Assembly: GCA_024281095.1 (NCBI GenBank)
Contig: JAMXLJ010000172.1
Span: forward strand, 1-64,000
DNA: 64,000 nt
Source: Acidimicrobiia bacterium
GTDB lineage: Bacteria; Actinomycetota; Acidimicrobiia; IMCC26256; JAMXLJ01
Reading direction: 5' to 3'
In this document: piece by piece, positions 28,527 through 36,934 of the stretch
How positions within the stretch are numbered: position 1 is the stretch's first letter
Layout: each line of letters begins with the position of its first letter
Made by a program: the position numbers and the translations under genes
Notes under the pieces: model-generated
Told to the model about the DNA's origin: nothing
What the model saw: only the letters and a program-made list of their open reading frames with translations
The model's database searches: none

Positions 28527-29999
28527 TCAGTCGGCGGGGCGCTCCCCGACGCACAACAGTGAGTGACCGAAGCGGGTGGTGCGGTCGGCCTCGAAGCGAC
28601 GGGTCACGGGGATCGCGACCTCGTCGAGCACGCGCCCCGACCATCTCGGGGCGGGGATCCAGCCCAGCTGACGCGCGAAGAGCCACCACGCGACGGCTCC
28701 GAGCGTGTTGAAGTACTGGGCCTGCACGACGTGCAGCCCGGCCCGGTCGAGCTTCGGTGCGAGCTCCGAGATGCGGTACCGGCGGCGATGCCCGGCGCGA
28801 ACATCGATGTCGCTCGACAACGAGCCGAACGCGGGCACGATCAGCACCAAGCGCCCTCCCGGGCGGAGTTGCGCCGCCAGCCGGGCGATGGCGTCGTCGT
28901 CGCCGTCGAGGTGTTCGAGGACATTGACGGCCACCACGGAGTCGAACCTCGCGCCGGGTCCGGGAGGCACGAGGTCGGCGTGCTGCACCTCGATCTGCGG
29001 ATCGGACGCGAACCGCTCCCGCATCGCGGCCACGCACGCGGGGTCACCGTCGACCGCGACCACCTGACGCCCGTCGCGGCGCAGGCGGTCCGTGAGCTCA
29101 CCCCGGCCCGCGTCGACTTCGAGAACGGAGCCGCCGAGATACGGCTCGATCATCTCGACGATCCACTCGGCGTAGTTGCCGGCCTCGCGACGCGTGTCGA
29201 ACACGACTTCTTCGGGAACCGCCTCCCGAGGCGCGCCGCCGTCATCAGCTCGGCTGGGCGTGCGCGCGAGGCGCTCCCCCAGCTGCGAATAGCGCATGAT
29301 CCCGTAGAGGGCCCGGAACCCGTCCTTCCAGCCGATCTTCTTGCCCTCGGCGTACGTACGGCCGGAATACGAGATACCGACCTCGTAGATCCGCCAGCCC
29401 GCGCGTGCGACCTTCGCCGTGATCTCCGGCTCGAAGCCGAACCGGTCCTCGTGCAGATCGACGCTCTGGATCACCTCACGACGGAACGCCTTGTAACAGG
29501 TCTCCATGTCGGTGAGGTTCACGTTGGTGAACATGTTCGACAATGTGGTGAGCAGCCCGTTGCCCACCGAGTGCCAGTAATACAGCACGCGGTGCTGATG
29601 GCCCCCGAGAAAGCGCGATCCGTATACGACGTCGGCCGAGCCGTCGAGCAGCGGCGCGAGCACCTGCGCGTAATCGGTCGGGTCGTACTCGAGGTCGGCG
29701 TCCTGCACGATCACGAACGGCGCCGTCGCCTCACGGAAGCCGCGTCGCAGCGCGGCACCTTTGCCCATGTTGATCGGCTGGAGGAAGACGCGCACACGCG
29801 GGTCGCTGAGACTGTGCAGGATCTCGACGGTGCCGTCGGTGGAACCGTCGTCGACGACGATGAGCTCGCGGACGTACGGCGACTCCAGCACCCGGTCGAC
29901 GACGACCTTCACGGTCGCAGCCTCGTTGTAACAGGGCATCACGACCGAGAGGCACTCGACGTGCGGTGCAGCCGAGCGGTGCGGCGGCGGTTGCGGCAC
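28527..29999 (-). CDS. GT2 glycosyltransferase fused to a SAM methyltransferase
   Basis: About 490 residues. Residues 1-230 are a DPM/GT2 GT-A domain (SVVMPCYNEAATVKVVVDRV, VDDGSTDGT, QDADLEYDP). Residues 260-490 are a class I methyltransferase (VLEVDAGRGELTDRL, FDSVVAVNVLEHLDGDDDA, LRPGGRLVLIVP). The fused enzyme probably transfers a sugar to a lipid carrier and methylates it or a partner. GTG 29999 is chosen over GTG/ATG 30038 because TAACCT lies 7 nt before it. Motif I reads VDAGRG instead of VGCGxG but keeps the glycines. It ends the minus-strand row that begins with two GT4 genes at 39.5 kb. Confidence 0.85.
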   Translation of the reverse strand: MPQPPPHRSAAPHVECLSVVMPCYNEAATVKVVVDRVLESPYVRELIVVDDGSTDGTVEILHSLSDPRVRVFLQPINMGKGAALRRGFREATAPFVIVQDADLEYDPTDYAQVLAPLLDGSADVVYGSRFLGGHQHRVLYYWHSVGNGLLTTLSNMFTNVNLTDMETCYKAFRREVIQSVDLHEDRFGFEPEITAKVARAGWRIYEVGISYSGRTYAEGKKIGWKDGFRALYGIMRYSQLGERLARTPSRADDGGAPREAVPEEVVFDTRREAGNYAEWIVEMIEPYLGGSVLEVDAGRGELTDRLRRDGRQVVAVDGDPACVAAMRERFASDPQIEVQHADLVPPGPGARFDSVVAVNVLEHLDGDDDAIARLAAQLRPGGRLVLIVPAFGSLSSDIDVRAGHRRRYRISELAPKLDRAGLHVVQAQYFNTLGAVAWWLFARQLGWIPAPRWSGRVLDEVAIPVTRRFEADRTTRFGHSLLCVGERPAD

Positions 30000-30006
30000 G
30001 GCCGAA

Positions 30007-30012
30007 AGGTTA
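30007..30012 (-). promoter_or_regulatory. -10 box of the GT2-methyltransferase gene
   Basis: TAACCT on the minus strand, 7 nt before the GTG at 29999. Confidence 0.45.
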
Positions 30013-30050
30013 CCGGCCACTACGGGGCCGCTCGCCATACGGGGCGGTCA

Positions 30051-31907
30051 TCAAGGCGCAAGAGCCAACTGGCGGATGAACGGCGGCGAGACGACACCGA
30101 TCCCCTGCGCGACGGGCGAGGCTCCGCCGAAGGGCACGAACGATCCGCTCGCCGTGGCGACGTAGCCCCCCGTCGACAGCAGCACGAGCCCGCGGGCGAC
30201 GTCGCGCCCGAAATAGGGCCCCGCGAGAGCGGGTGCGTTGCCGAGCGGCCAGACACCGCCGAGGCCGTCGAGCACGTACAGGTTGCTCGTGCCGGGACGC
30301 AACGCGATCTCGCGTGCGATGTCCCAGCCCGGCCAGTAGCCCCCGGTCGTGATCTGTGGCGCCCCGCCGAACGGGTGCACGCCGCCGAACCCGTCGAGCA
30401 CGTAGCCCGCATTCCCCGACGGCAAAAGCACGAGACGTCGGGCGATGTCCCAGCCGCGCCAGTAGCCGGTCACCGCCACCGGTGGTGCGTTGCCAAAGGG
30501 GTGCAGGCCGCCCCAGGCGTCGAGCACGTACCCGCCGTTCCCCGACGGCAGCAGCGCCATGTCGCGGGCGATGTCCCAGCCGGGCCAGTACTCGCGCACG
30601 GCTGCTGCGGGAGCGAGGCCGAACGCGTGAATCCCTCCAAAGCCGTCGAGGACGTAGCCACCCTGGTTGCCCGGGAGCGTCTTCACCGACCGCACGATCT
30701 GCCAGCCCGGCCACCAGCCCGGCGGCTTGAACGCGGCCGCGCCTCCCGCGGGGTACAGGTCGCCGTACGCGCTCACCGCGACCAACTTGGGCGCGCTGGA
30801 CTGCGGCTGCCAACTCGGGAACGTGTCCATCGGTTGTTGCTCGATACGCCGTGCAACGTTCTCTCGGATGTCGGGCAACAACGCGTAGAGCATGTTGCCG
30901 GGGCAGTCCGTGAACCATGTGTCGCGGTGTCCGATGATCGTCGGGATCGTGAGATGCGTACCGGCAGGGAACTTGTCGTTGCCACTCGTGACGTAGTCGA
31001 CCGGCGCGCGCGGGTCGATGCCGCTGACCGCGAACTTCCATGCCAGGAAGCGCTCGATCGCGTCGATGGTCGCGGGCGACGGCGACACCGCCGTGTGGTC
31101 GCCGATCACCGACACGCCGACGCTGTCGGTGTTGAACCCGATCGCATGGGCTCCGAGCACCGGCTTGTCCGCGCCGCCGTACCGGCCTTCGAAGATCTGA
31201 CCGTACTTGTCGACCAGGAAGTTGTACATCATGTCGCAGTAGCCCAGGCTCTCCACCGAGTACGCGTAGATCGAACGAACGATGGCCGGGCTGTCGCTCG
31301 GCGAGTAGTCGTTCGAGGTGGCGGTGTGATGGATCACGGCGAAGCGCACACCAGACGTGTAGGTCGGCCCCGAGCAGTTCTTGAAGCGGAGGCTCTCGTC
31401 GGCGCCCCATCCCGACCGCATGATCACGTTCGGCCATTCGACCCACGCACCCGCGCTGCTCGCCGGGAACTGCGGCGCCGGCGCGTTGATTGCGTGCATC
31501 TCCACGTTGCCCGCGTTGCCCGACGTCAGCGTGACCCGGATCGCGGTCGCGCCGCGTACCCACATCGGTTCGGTCGCGAGCCTGGTGGCGTGCACCGCGT
31601 CGGCCGAGCCGCGATCAGGGAGTGCGTCGACGGATCCGAGCGGCGTGGGGGAAGACCAATGACCGCGAGCGTCGCGCGTCGACACGGCGAACTGCGCGTT
31701 CGGATCGCCGCTCCACTTGACGCCGACCAAGTCGGTCGACACCGATGCATCGGCCCGCCAGCCCTGGGCCACCATCTGACCGCTGAGCGCGAGGCGCCGG
31801 AGGGTCGTGCCGGGCGACGGCGTGCCCGAGGAAGCGACCGGTACCACGACGGCAGCCAACGCACCCACGACGGCGAGGGCCGTGCACGACAGGAGACGAC
31901 GCATCAT
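30051..31907 (-). CDS. secreted N-acetylmuramoyl-L-alanine amidase (PGRP type) with C-terminal repeats
   Basis: 618 residues. A signal peptide (MMRRLLSCTALAVVGALAAV) is followed by a beta-rich region (30-165) and a peptidoglycan-recognition amidase domain (170-350). That domain has the zinc ligand in VIHHTATSNDY, the Tyr in MMYNFLVDKYGQIFEG and His-x7-Cys in GHRDTWFTDCPG, so it should cleave the amide bond between muramic acid and L-Ala. Residues 375-618 are about six copies of a 42-residue repeat (YVLDGFGGVHPFG...YWPGWDIAR) also found in the FG-GAP protein at 34.2-36.8 kb. AAGGA lies 5 nt before the ATG. The gene lies just downstream of wzt. The repeats may bind the cell wall or an exported glycan. 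Confidence 0.87.
   Translation of the reverse strand: MMRRLLSCTALAVVGALAAVVVPVASSGTPSPGTTLRRLALSGQMVAQGWRADASVSTDLVGVKWSGDPNAQFAVSTRDARGHWSSPTPLGSVDALPDRGSADAVHATRLATEPMWVRGATAIRVTLTSGNAGNVEMHAINAPAPQFPASSAGAWVEWPNVIMRSGWGADESLRFKNCSGPTYTSGVRFAVIHHTATSNDYSPSDSPAIVRSIYAYSVESLGYCDMMYNFLVDKYGQIFEGRYGGADKPVLGAHAIGFNTDSVGVSVIGDHTAVSPSPATIDAIERFLAWKFAVSGIDPRAPVDYVTSGNDKFPAGTHLTIPTIIGHRDTWFTDCPGNMLYALLPDIRENVARRIEQQPMDTFPSWQPQSSAPKLVAVSAYGDLYPAGGAAAFKPPGWWPGWQIVRSVKTLPGNQGGYVLDGFGGIHAFGLAPAAAVREYWPGWDIARDMALLPSGNGGYVLDAWGGLHPFGNAPPVAVTGYWRGWDIARRLVLLPSGNAGYVLDGFGGVHPFGGAPQITTGGYWPGWDIAREIALRPGTSNLYVLDGLGGVWPLGNAPALAGPYFGRDVARGLVLLSTGGYVATASGSFVPFGGASPVAQGIGVVSPPFIRQLALAP
30060..30785 (-). repeat. 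coding repeat array, six ~126-bp units
   Basis: Six in-frame units, each with GYVLD-[GA]-[FW]-GG-[IVL]-H-x-FG, a variable AP-rich stretch, YWPGWDIAR and a LLPSG turn. The first (VSAYGDLYPAGG) and last (GYVATASGSFVPFGG) units are degenerate. A six-bladed propeller-like fold is possible but is inference. Confidence 0.8.
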
Positions 31908-31965
31908 TCAGATCCTTACTCTGTCGATGATGTGCCACCGCCGCGCGGCACGAGAAGCACTGGTC

Positions 31966-33180
31966 TCAGAAGGCCGCTTCAGCGCCGTGTGACGTCGTGA
32001 TCTCCACGTGCAGCGGGAAATGCACGAGGCCGACCGTCTTCGACGGATTCAGCACTTCGAGGAAATCACGCTGGTCGCGATGGTCGTATTCGATGCCACT
32101 GTCGTGGCTGTGGACCCCGAGGCTCACGAGGTAGACACCGTCGAGGAGCGGCACCCGGTCGAGGGCGAACGTCACTTCGCCGCTTCCCCGCACGGTGCCG
32201 ACGTCGATGCCGAGGATGTCGGTGTTGGTACCGAGCAGGAGATTGCCGGCCTGGTCGTGGATGTTGATCGCGAACACCACGTCGACGACAGGCCGGGGCG
32301 CTTCGTACTGCAACCGGATGGTCACGGGCTCGCTCGGGAACAGGTGCTTGCGGGCGGGGTCGGGATACACGATCGCCGCGTCGACGATGCGAACTTGCTT
32401 CGTGGTCGCGGCGCCGGGCCCGACGCCTTCGGCGACCGGATCGAGCCCTCGCTTGAGCAGCGTGTCGCGGAAGGACAGCACCGCCTCACCCGGCGCGCCC
32501 ACCGTCACGAGGTTTCCACGGTCGAGCACCGCAGCGCGGTCGCAGATCTGGCGCACCATGTCGGCCTGGTGGGTGACGAGCAGGATCGTGCGGCCCTCGC
32601 GCTGGAACTGCTTGATGCGTTCGATGCACTTCCGGGCGAACGATTCGTCGCCGACCGCCAGCACCTCGTCGATCACGAGGATCTCGGGATCGACGTTGAC
32701 GGCGACCGCGAACGCAAGCCGCGCGTACATGCCCGACGAGTAGTGCTTGACCTGGTTGTCGATGAACGTCTCGATCTCCGAGAACGCGACGATGTCGTCG
32801 AAGATCGTGTCGATGTGTGCTCTCGAGAAACCGAGCAGCGCGCCGTTCATGTAGATGTTCTCGCGGCCGGTGAGCTCCGGGTGCATGCCCGAACCGAGCT
32901 CGAGCAGCGCCGCGATGCGGCCTGCCTTCGCGATCCTTCCCGACGTCGGCAGGAGAATCCCGGTGACGCACTTGAGCAGCGTCGACTTGCCCGAGCCGTT
33001 GTGCCCCAGCAGTCCGACCGTCTCGCCCTGCGCGACCTCGAGGTCGATGTCGCGCAGGGCCCAGAACTCCTCGTACGGCAGGCGACCGAGCTTGATCACC
33101 CGCTCCTTGAGCGAGTGTGCCTTCTCCTTGTAGAGGCGGAACCGCTTGCTGACACCCTCGATCTCGATGACCGCGCCCAC
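31966..33180 (-). CDS. polysaccharide ABC exporter ATPase, Wzt type with C-terminal cargo-like domain
   Basis: 404 residues. The nucleotide-binding domain (1-240) has Walker A GHNGSGKST, signature YSSGMYARLAFAV and Walker B ILVIDEVLAVGD, with the LVTHQ switch. The C-terminal domain (about 265-404, TIRLQYEAPRPVVDVVFAIN and so on) is the beta-sandwich seen in Wzt proteins that recognise the modified end of a finished O-polysaccharide. The gene starts 1 bp after wzm ends, so they are cotranscribed. In Gram-negatives such domains read a terminal methyl or phosphate cap. Two candidate capping methyltransferases are encoded nearby. Confidence 0.93.
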   Translation of the reverse strand: MGAVIEIEGVSKRFRLYKEKAHSLKERVIKLGRLPYEEFWALRDIDLEVAQGETVGLLGHNGSGKSTLLKCVTGILLPTSGRIAKAGRIAALLELGSGMHPELTGRENIYMNGALLGFSRAHIDTIFDDIVAFSEIETFIDNQVKHYSSGMYARLAFAVAVNVDPEILVIDEVLAVGDESFARKCIERIKQFQREGRTILLVTHQADMVRQICDRAAVLDRGNLVTVGAPGEAVLSFRDTLLKRGLDPVAEGVGPGAATTKQVRIVDAAIVYPDPARKHLFPSEPVTIRLQYEAPRPVVDVVFAINIHDQAGNLLLGTNTDILGIDVGTVRGSGEVTFALDRVPLLDGVYLVSLGVHSHDSGIEYDHRDQRDFLEVLNPSKTVGLVHFPLHVEITTSHGAEAAF

Positions 33181-33181
33181 G

Positions 33182-34168
33182 TCAGATCTCCTCGGCGAAG
33201 TTGTCTTCGAGGCGGCCGAAGATCGCGAGCGCGCCGAGGAGCATCAGCGACGAGATGACGATGACGATGCCGAGATTGCGGGTGTACCAGAGCCAATCCG
33301 CGTGGGGAGGAAGCACGTGGATCACCGACGGCGGGCCCCCGCCCTTCGGGCGGGACACGACATCCGTCTTGTTGTAGATGGCCCGCTGGAACGTGATCAC
33401 GATCGGCGTGAGCGGGTTGAGGAGGAACAACGAGCCGACGCGGTCGGCGACCTGCCGGTAGGGATACACGATCGGCGTCATCCAGAACCACGCGAGGAGC
33501 GCCAGCTCGAGCAGGTGTTGCGTGTCGCGCGCGTAGACGTTGATCGCCGCGAGACCGACCGAGAACGCCGCAAGCAGGAGGACCAGTGTGAACAGCGCGA
33601 GCGGAATGAGAGGGAGATAGCTCCACGCAGGCGGGTATCGGAACAGGAGGAGTGCTGCGAAGAGCACCAGGGTCTGCAACGCGAAGTGCACGAGCCCTGC
33701 GCCGATCGCCGCGAGGGGAAGGATCTCGCGCGGGAACCACACTTTCGTGACCAGCGACGCGTTACTGGTAATCGAGGCGGTGGCGGCACCGAGCGCGACG
33801 CCGTAGAGGTTCCACGGCAGCAGTCCGGCGAGCAGGAAGATCGCGAAGTACGGGATGCCGTTCTTGAGGAAAACTTGGAAGACGATGTAGAAGACGACGA
33901 GGTACAGCGCGGGGTTGAGGAGCGACCACACGAAGCCCAGGGCGCTGTTCTTGTATTTGATCTTGAGCTCTTTGCGCACGAGGCTCACGAGCAGCTCGCG
34001 GTAGCGCCACACCAGGGCCGCCCGCTGCAGCGGGTTCGGGCGCGTGGAAACCTCGGAGAGGGGACGCTGCGGCGTATCGATCGATCCGGAGATGCTGGCC
34101 ATGGAGCGCACGGGTGCCCGATCGGGCTCCGCGACGGTACTACGACCGACCGCTGACGAACGGATCAT
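33182..34168 (-). CDS. polysaccharide ABC exporter permease, Wzm type
   Basis: Up to 328 residues of the ABC-2 permease family with six transmembrane helices. Residues 50-90 (RYRELLVSLVRKELKIKYKNSALGFVWSLLNP) form the interface-helix pattern that is nearly invariant in Wzm/TagG/RfbA. TLVLLLAAFSVGLAAINVYARD and WFWMTPIVYP follow. It forms the membrane channel with the ATPase 1 bp downstream and exports a complete lipid-linked polysaccharide. ATG 34168 begins 9 bp after the FG-GAP gene stop. ATG 34102 (MASISGS) is an equally possible start. No obvious ribosome binding site decides it. Confidence 0.92.
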   Translation of the reverse strand: MIRSSAVGRSTVAEPDRAPVRSMASISGSIDTPQRPLSEVSTRPNPLQRAALVWRYRELLVSLVRKELKIKYKNSALGFVWSLLNPALYLVVFYIVFQVFLKNGIPYFAIFLLAGLLPWNLYGVALGAATASITSNASLVTKVWFPREILPLAAIGAGLVHFALQTLVLFAALLLFRYPPAWSYLPLIPLALFTLVLLLAAFSVGLAAINVYARDTQHLLELALLAWFWMTPIVYPYRQVADRVGSLFLLNPLTPIVITFQRAIYNKTDVVSRPKGGGPPSVIHVLPPHADWLWYTRNLGIVIVISSLMLLGALAIFGRLEDNFAEEI

Positions 34169-34177
34169 CCCGATCTG

Positions 34178-36838
34178 TCAGGGCGCAATGGCGACGCCCT
34201 TGGCCACGTCACGACCCCAATACGTGCTCGGGACCGCGGGTGCCGCGCCGAACGGATGGACCGCGCCGAAGCCGTCGAGCACGTAGCCGGCGGGCGCGCC
34301 GCCCTGGTGGTGGATCGACGCGACCGCGCGCGTGATGTCCCATCCGGTCCAGTAGCCGCTGACCGGCACGTTCGGCGCCCCGCCGAAGGGATGCAGGCCG
34401 CCCCACGCGTCCAGCACATAGCCGGCGTGGGCCGCGTCGGGGTCGACCGTGATGCCGCGCGCGACGGGCCAACCGGGCCAGTACGCGGTCTGCGCCACCG
34501 CGGGCGCGGCACCGAAGGGGTGCACGCCTCCCCATGCGTCCATCGTGTAGCCGGCCGGTGCGGTCTTGGTCGAAGAAGGCAGGAGGACGATGCCGCGCGC
34601 GACATCCCAGCCGGCCCAATACGAGTGCGTCGACACGGCCGCGGCGCCGCCGAACGGGTGCATGCCTCCCCAACCGTCGAGCACGTATCCACTGTTGCTG
34701 CTGTCGGGGTTCAACGCGATACCGCGGACGATGTCCCACCCCGGCCAGTAACCGGTCGTCGACACGGCCGCGGCGGCACCGAACGGGTGCACACCGCCCC
34801 ACGCATCACCGACGTACCCGCCCGAACCGTCGGCGAGGACCGCGACGCCGCGACTGAGGTTGCCGCCGAATGCGAAGCCCGGCAGCGCCGCGCTCGCGAC
34901 CGTGCCCACACTTCCGTCCGCCGCGGTCGAGTAGCCGGCCTGGAAGTGCTGGGTCTGCGTCGCGCCTGTCGTGAAGCCGACGTTGACGGACGTCGACGTC
35001 GCGCCGGCATTCCCGGCGCCGTCGATCGCGGTCGCCCGTATCAGGTACGTGTGGCTGGGCAGACCGTAGAACGGCGCGCCTCCGGTCGCGCTCGCGCCGC
35101 TGCGTGAGCTCGGTGCCGCGCCGGTGAGCCAGCGCGTCCACACACCCCCACCCGCGCTGACATCGACGTCGAAGGCCTGCACACCGGTTGCGAACGGCCC
35201 GTTGTCGGAGGCGGTCCAGGTCACGTTGGCGGGAATCGACGCCTGCGCGCCCGACGGCGACAGCGTGACCGTCGCCTGGGTGGGTGGCGTCGTGTCGAGG
35301 AACGTGCCGGAGCGCTGCATGTTCTGTCGGAACGTCGGCCAGTCCGCAAAGCCGAGCGCGGTATGTGTGCCGAACTCGAAGACGCGCATCGAGTCCCCTG
35401 CATCACGGCGTCCGTCGCCGTTGTTGTCGAAGATGACCGACACGAGGATGCGCGTCTCGCCCGCTTCCTGCACGATCGTCGGCGTCGACCCCGGCGCGAA
35501 GTTCATCCCACCGAGAATGGGCTGGCCGTTGGCCGCGTCGAACGTGATCTGCGTCTGGGCCTCGACGGCTCCCGTGGCGAGGTCGAACACCGTGATGTGC
35601 TTGTCGAGTGCGGCGACCACGTCGGGCCGGCCGTCGTTGTTGATGTCGGCGATGGACACGCCGCCGTGGGTGGGTAACGGCCCCGGCGCATTCGGGTCCG
35701 AGCACGGACCGGTCGCGGCGCACCCCGTCCAGAGCTTGGTGCCGTTCGCCGCGATCGCGGTCACCCATCCCCCTTCGGTCGCGACTGCAACCGCCTTGCC
35801 GCCACCGGGCAGGTTGCCGATCGCGGGCGACGCCATGACGGCGCCGTTCACCGGTACCGGCCACCCCGGGAGGTTGTTGCCGGCGGCGTCGAGCGCGTTC
35901 ACGAAGCGGCCCCGCGGCCACGGGAAGTTCAATCCCGTCCCCACCACGATCGCCGTCTGCCCGTTCCCGAGGAGGTCGACCGCGGCCGGCGACGACCAGA
36001 TCGTCTGGTCCGAGATCGATCGCGGCCAGCCCGGCTGCACGGACCCGTCGCGACGGAACACCCACACGAGACCGCCCGGCGGATACGGCGCGCCCGGATA
36101 GGCGTCCATGTCGGCGCCGAACACGATCTCCGGGAAGCCGTCGTGGTCGATGTCGGACAGCACGGGGCTCGACCAGATCGTGTCGTACACCCAGTGCGGG
36201 AAGCCCGGCAGCACCGCGCCGGTCGAGAAGTCCCAGGCCCACACCTGCTGGTCGAAGCCGGTCGCCACGATGTCGAGACGGCCGTTGCGGTTCAGATCGC
36301 CGACGGCGGGCGTGCCGAACACGCCGGGAAGGTGCTGCGGTCCTCCGTTCGTGACGACGTGGAACATGACCGCGAAGTCGCCGCCATGGAAGACCCAGAT
36401 GTCACCGGTGCCCGCGTTCGCGACGAGGATGTCGGCCTTGCCGTCGTGATCGAAGTCGTACAGCACCGGCGACGCCTCGACCGGCCCGTTGCCGGTCCAC
36501 AGGGTCTTCAGCAGGCCCCCGGCCATGTCGAACACGCGCACGACGCCGTCCATCCCGCCGACGACGACCCACTGCTGCGTTCCACCCAGCACGTTGCCGA
36601 CCGCGGGCGTCGAGAACGACTCGTTCGTGCCCGCCCAGTACAGGCTCCCCATTGCGCCGCCGTCCATCACCGCCGCAGGCGTGAGCGACACGGACGCCGA
36701 CGCCGAACGCGGCGTCGTCGCGGCCCCCGCGTACGACGTGGCCGCGGCGGCCGATGACACCAGCAGCGCCAGCACCACCAGGACGGCATCGGTGCGGCGC
36801 AGCGGTCGACGGGCGGGCCGGGCCGAGCGATCAGTCAC
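34178..36838 (-). CDS. secreted FG-GAP protein with Ig-like domain and amidase-type repeats
   Basis: 886 residues. A signal peptide ends near residue 40 (VSSAAAATSYAGAA). Residues 50-490 have FG-GAP/VCBS-like calcium-binding units (DFDHDGKADILVA, DLNRNGRLDIVAT, DIDHDGFPEIVFG, DINNDGRPDVVAA), a beta-propeller as in alpha-integrins. Residues 515-620 look like an Ig/Fn3 domain. Residues about 660-886 are five 43-45 residue repeats (GYVLDAWGGLHPFG...YWPGWDVARGI) homologous to those of the amidase. The GTG start has AAGGG upstream. The gene is directly upstream of wzm, so it is probably a surface adhesin or glycan-binding protein tied to the exported polymer, by inference. Confidence 0.85.
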   Translation of the reverse strand: MTDRSARPARRPLRRTDAVLVVLALLVSSAAAATSYAGAATTPRSASASVSLTPAAVMDGGAMGSLYWAGTNESFSTPAVGNVLGGTQQWVVVGGMDGVVRVFDMAGGLLKTLWTGNGPVEASPVLYDFDHDGKADILVANAGTGDIWVFHGGDFAVMFHVVTNGGPQHLPGVFGTPAVGDLNRNGRLDIVATGFDQQVWAWDFSTGAVLPGFPHWVYDTIWSSPVLSDIDHDGFPEIVFGADMDAYPGAPYPPGGLVWVFRRDGSVQPGWPRSISDQTIWSSPAAVDLLGNGQTAIVVGTGLNFPWPRGRFVNALDAAGNNLPGWPVPVNGAVMASPAIGNLPGGGKAVAVATEGGWVTAIAANGTKLWTGCAATGPCSDPNAPGPLPTHGGVSIADINNDGRPDVVAALDKHITVFDLATGAVEAQTQITFDAANGQPILGGMNFAPGSTPTIVQEAGETRILVSVIFDNNGDGRRDAGDSMRVFEFGTHTALGFADWPTFRQNMQRSGTFLDTTPPTQATVTLSPSGAQASIPANVTWTASDNGPFATGVQAFDVDVSAGGGVWTRWLTGAAPSSRSGASATGGAPFYGLPSHTYLIRATAIDGAGNAGATSTSVNVGFTTGATQTQHFQAGYSTAADGSVGTVASAALPGFAFGGNLSRGVAVLADGSGGYVGDAWGGVHPFGAAAAVSTTGYWPGWDIVRGIALNPDSSNSGYVLDGWGGMHPFGGAAAVSTHSYWAGWDVARGIVLLPSSTKTAPAGYTMDAWGGVHPFGAAPAVAQTAYWPGWPVARGITVDPDAAHAGYVLDAWGGLHPFGGAPNVPVSGYWTGWDITRAVASIHHQGGAPAGYVLDGFGAVHPFGAAPAVPSTYWGRDVAKGVAIAP
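34181..34835 (-). repeat. coding repeat array, five ~130-bp units
   Basis: In-frame units GYVxD-x-WGG-[VML]-HPFG-[AG]-A-x-AV and YWPGWD-[VI]-x-RGI. The same repeat as in the amidase gene 3.4 kb away, but with longer turns (43-45 residues per unit). A nearby YxxVHPFG unit ends the protein. Confidence 0.8.
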
Positions 36839-36934
36839 GGTGAACCCTTCTGAATGGAGCGCGGGGGGCTCCGGGATTTTCGGACGATGCGCTGAGAAGC
36901 TTGAGGGCGCGGGGCTGGTTGCCGTTCGGGCCGG

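Noticed and set aside
28563-32000. 1145-codon open frame on the plus strand opposite the GT2-methyltransferase and amidase genes
   Set aside because: Same reason: no motifs, low-complexity Arg/Glu/His composition, while the opposite strand encodes recognisable enzymes.
30060-34835. Regularly spaced direct repeats mistaken for a CRISPR or intergenic array
   Set aside because: The repeats are in frame, inside two genes, vary at synonymous and tolerated positions, and have no unique spacers.
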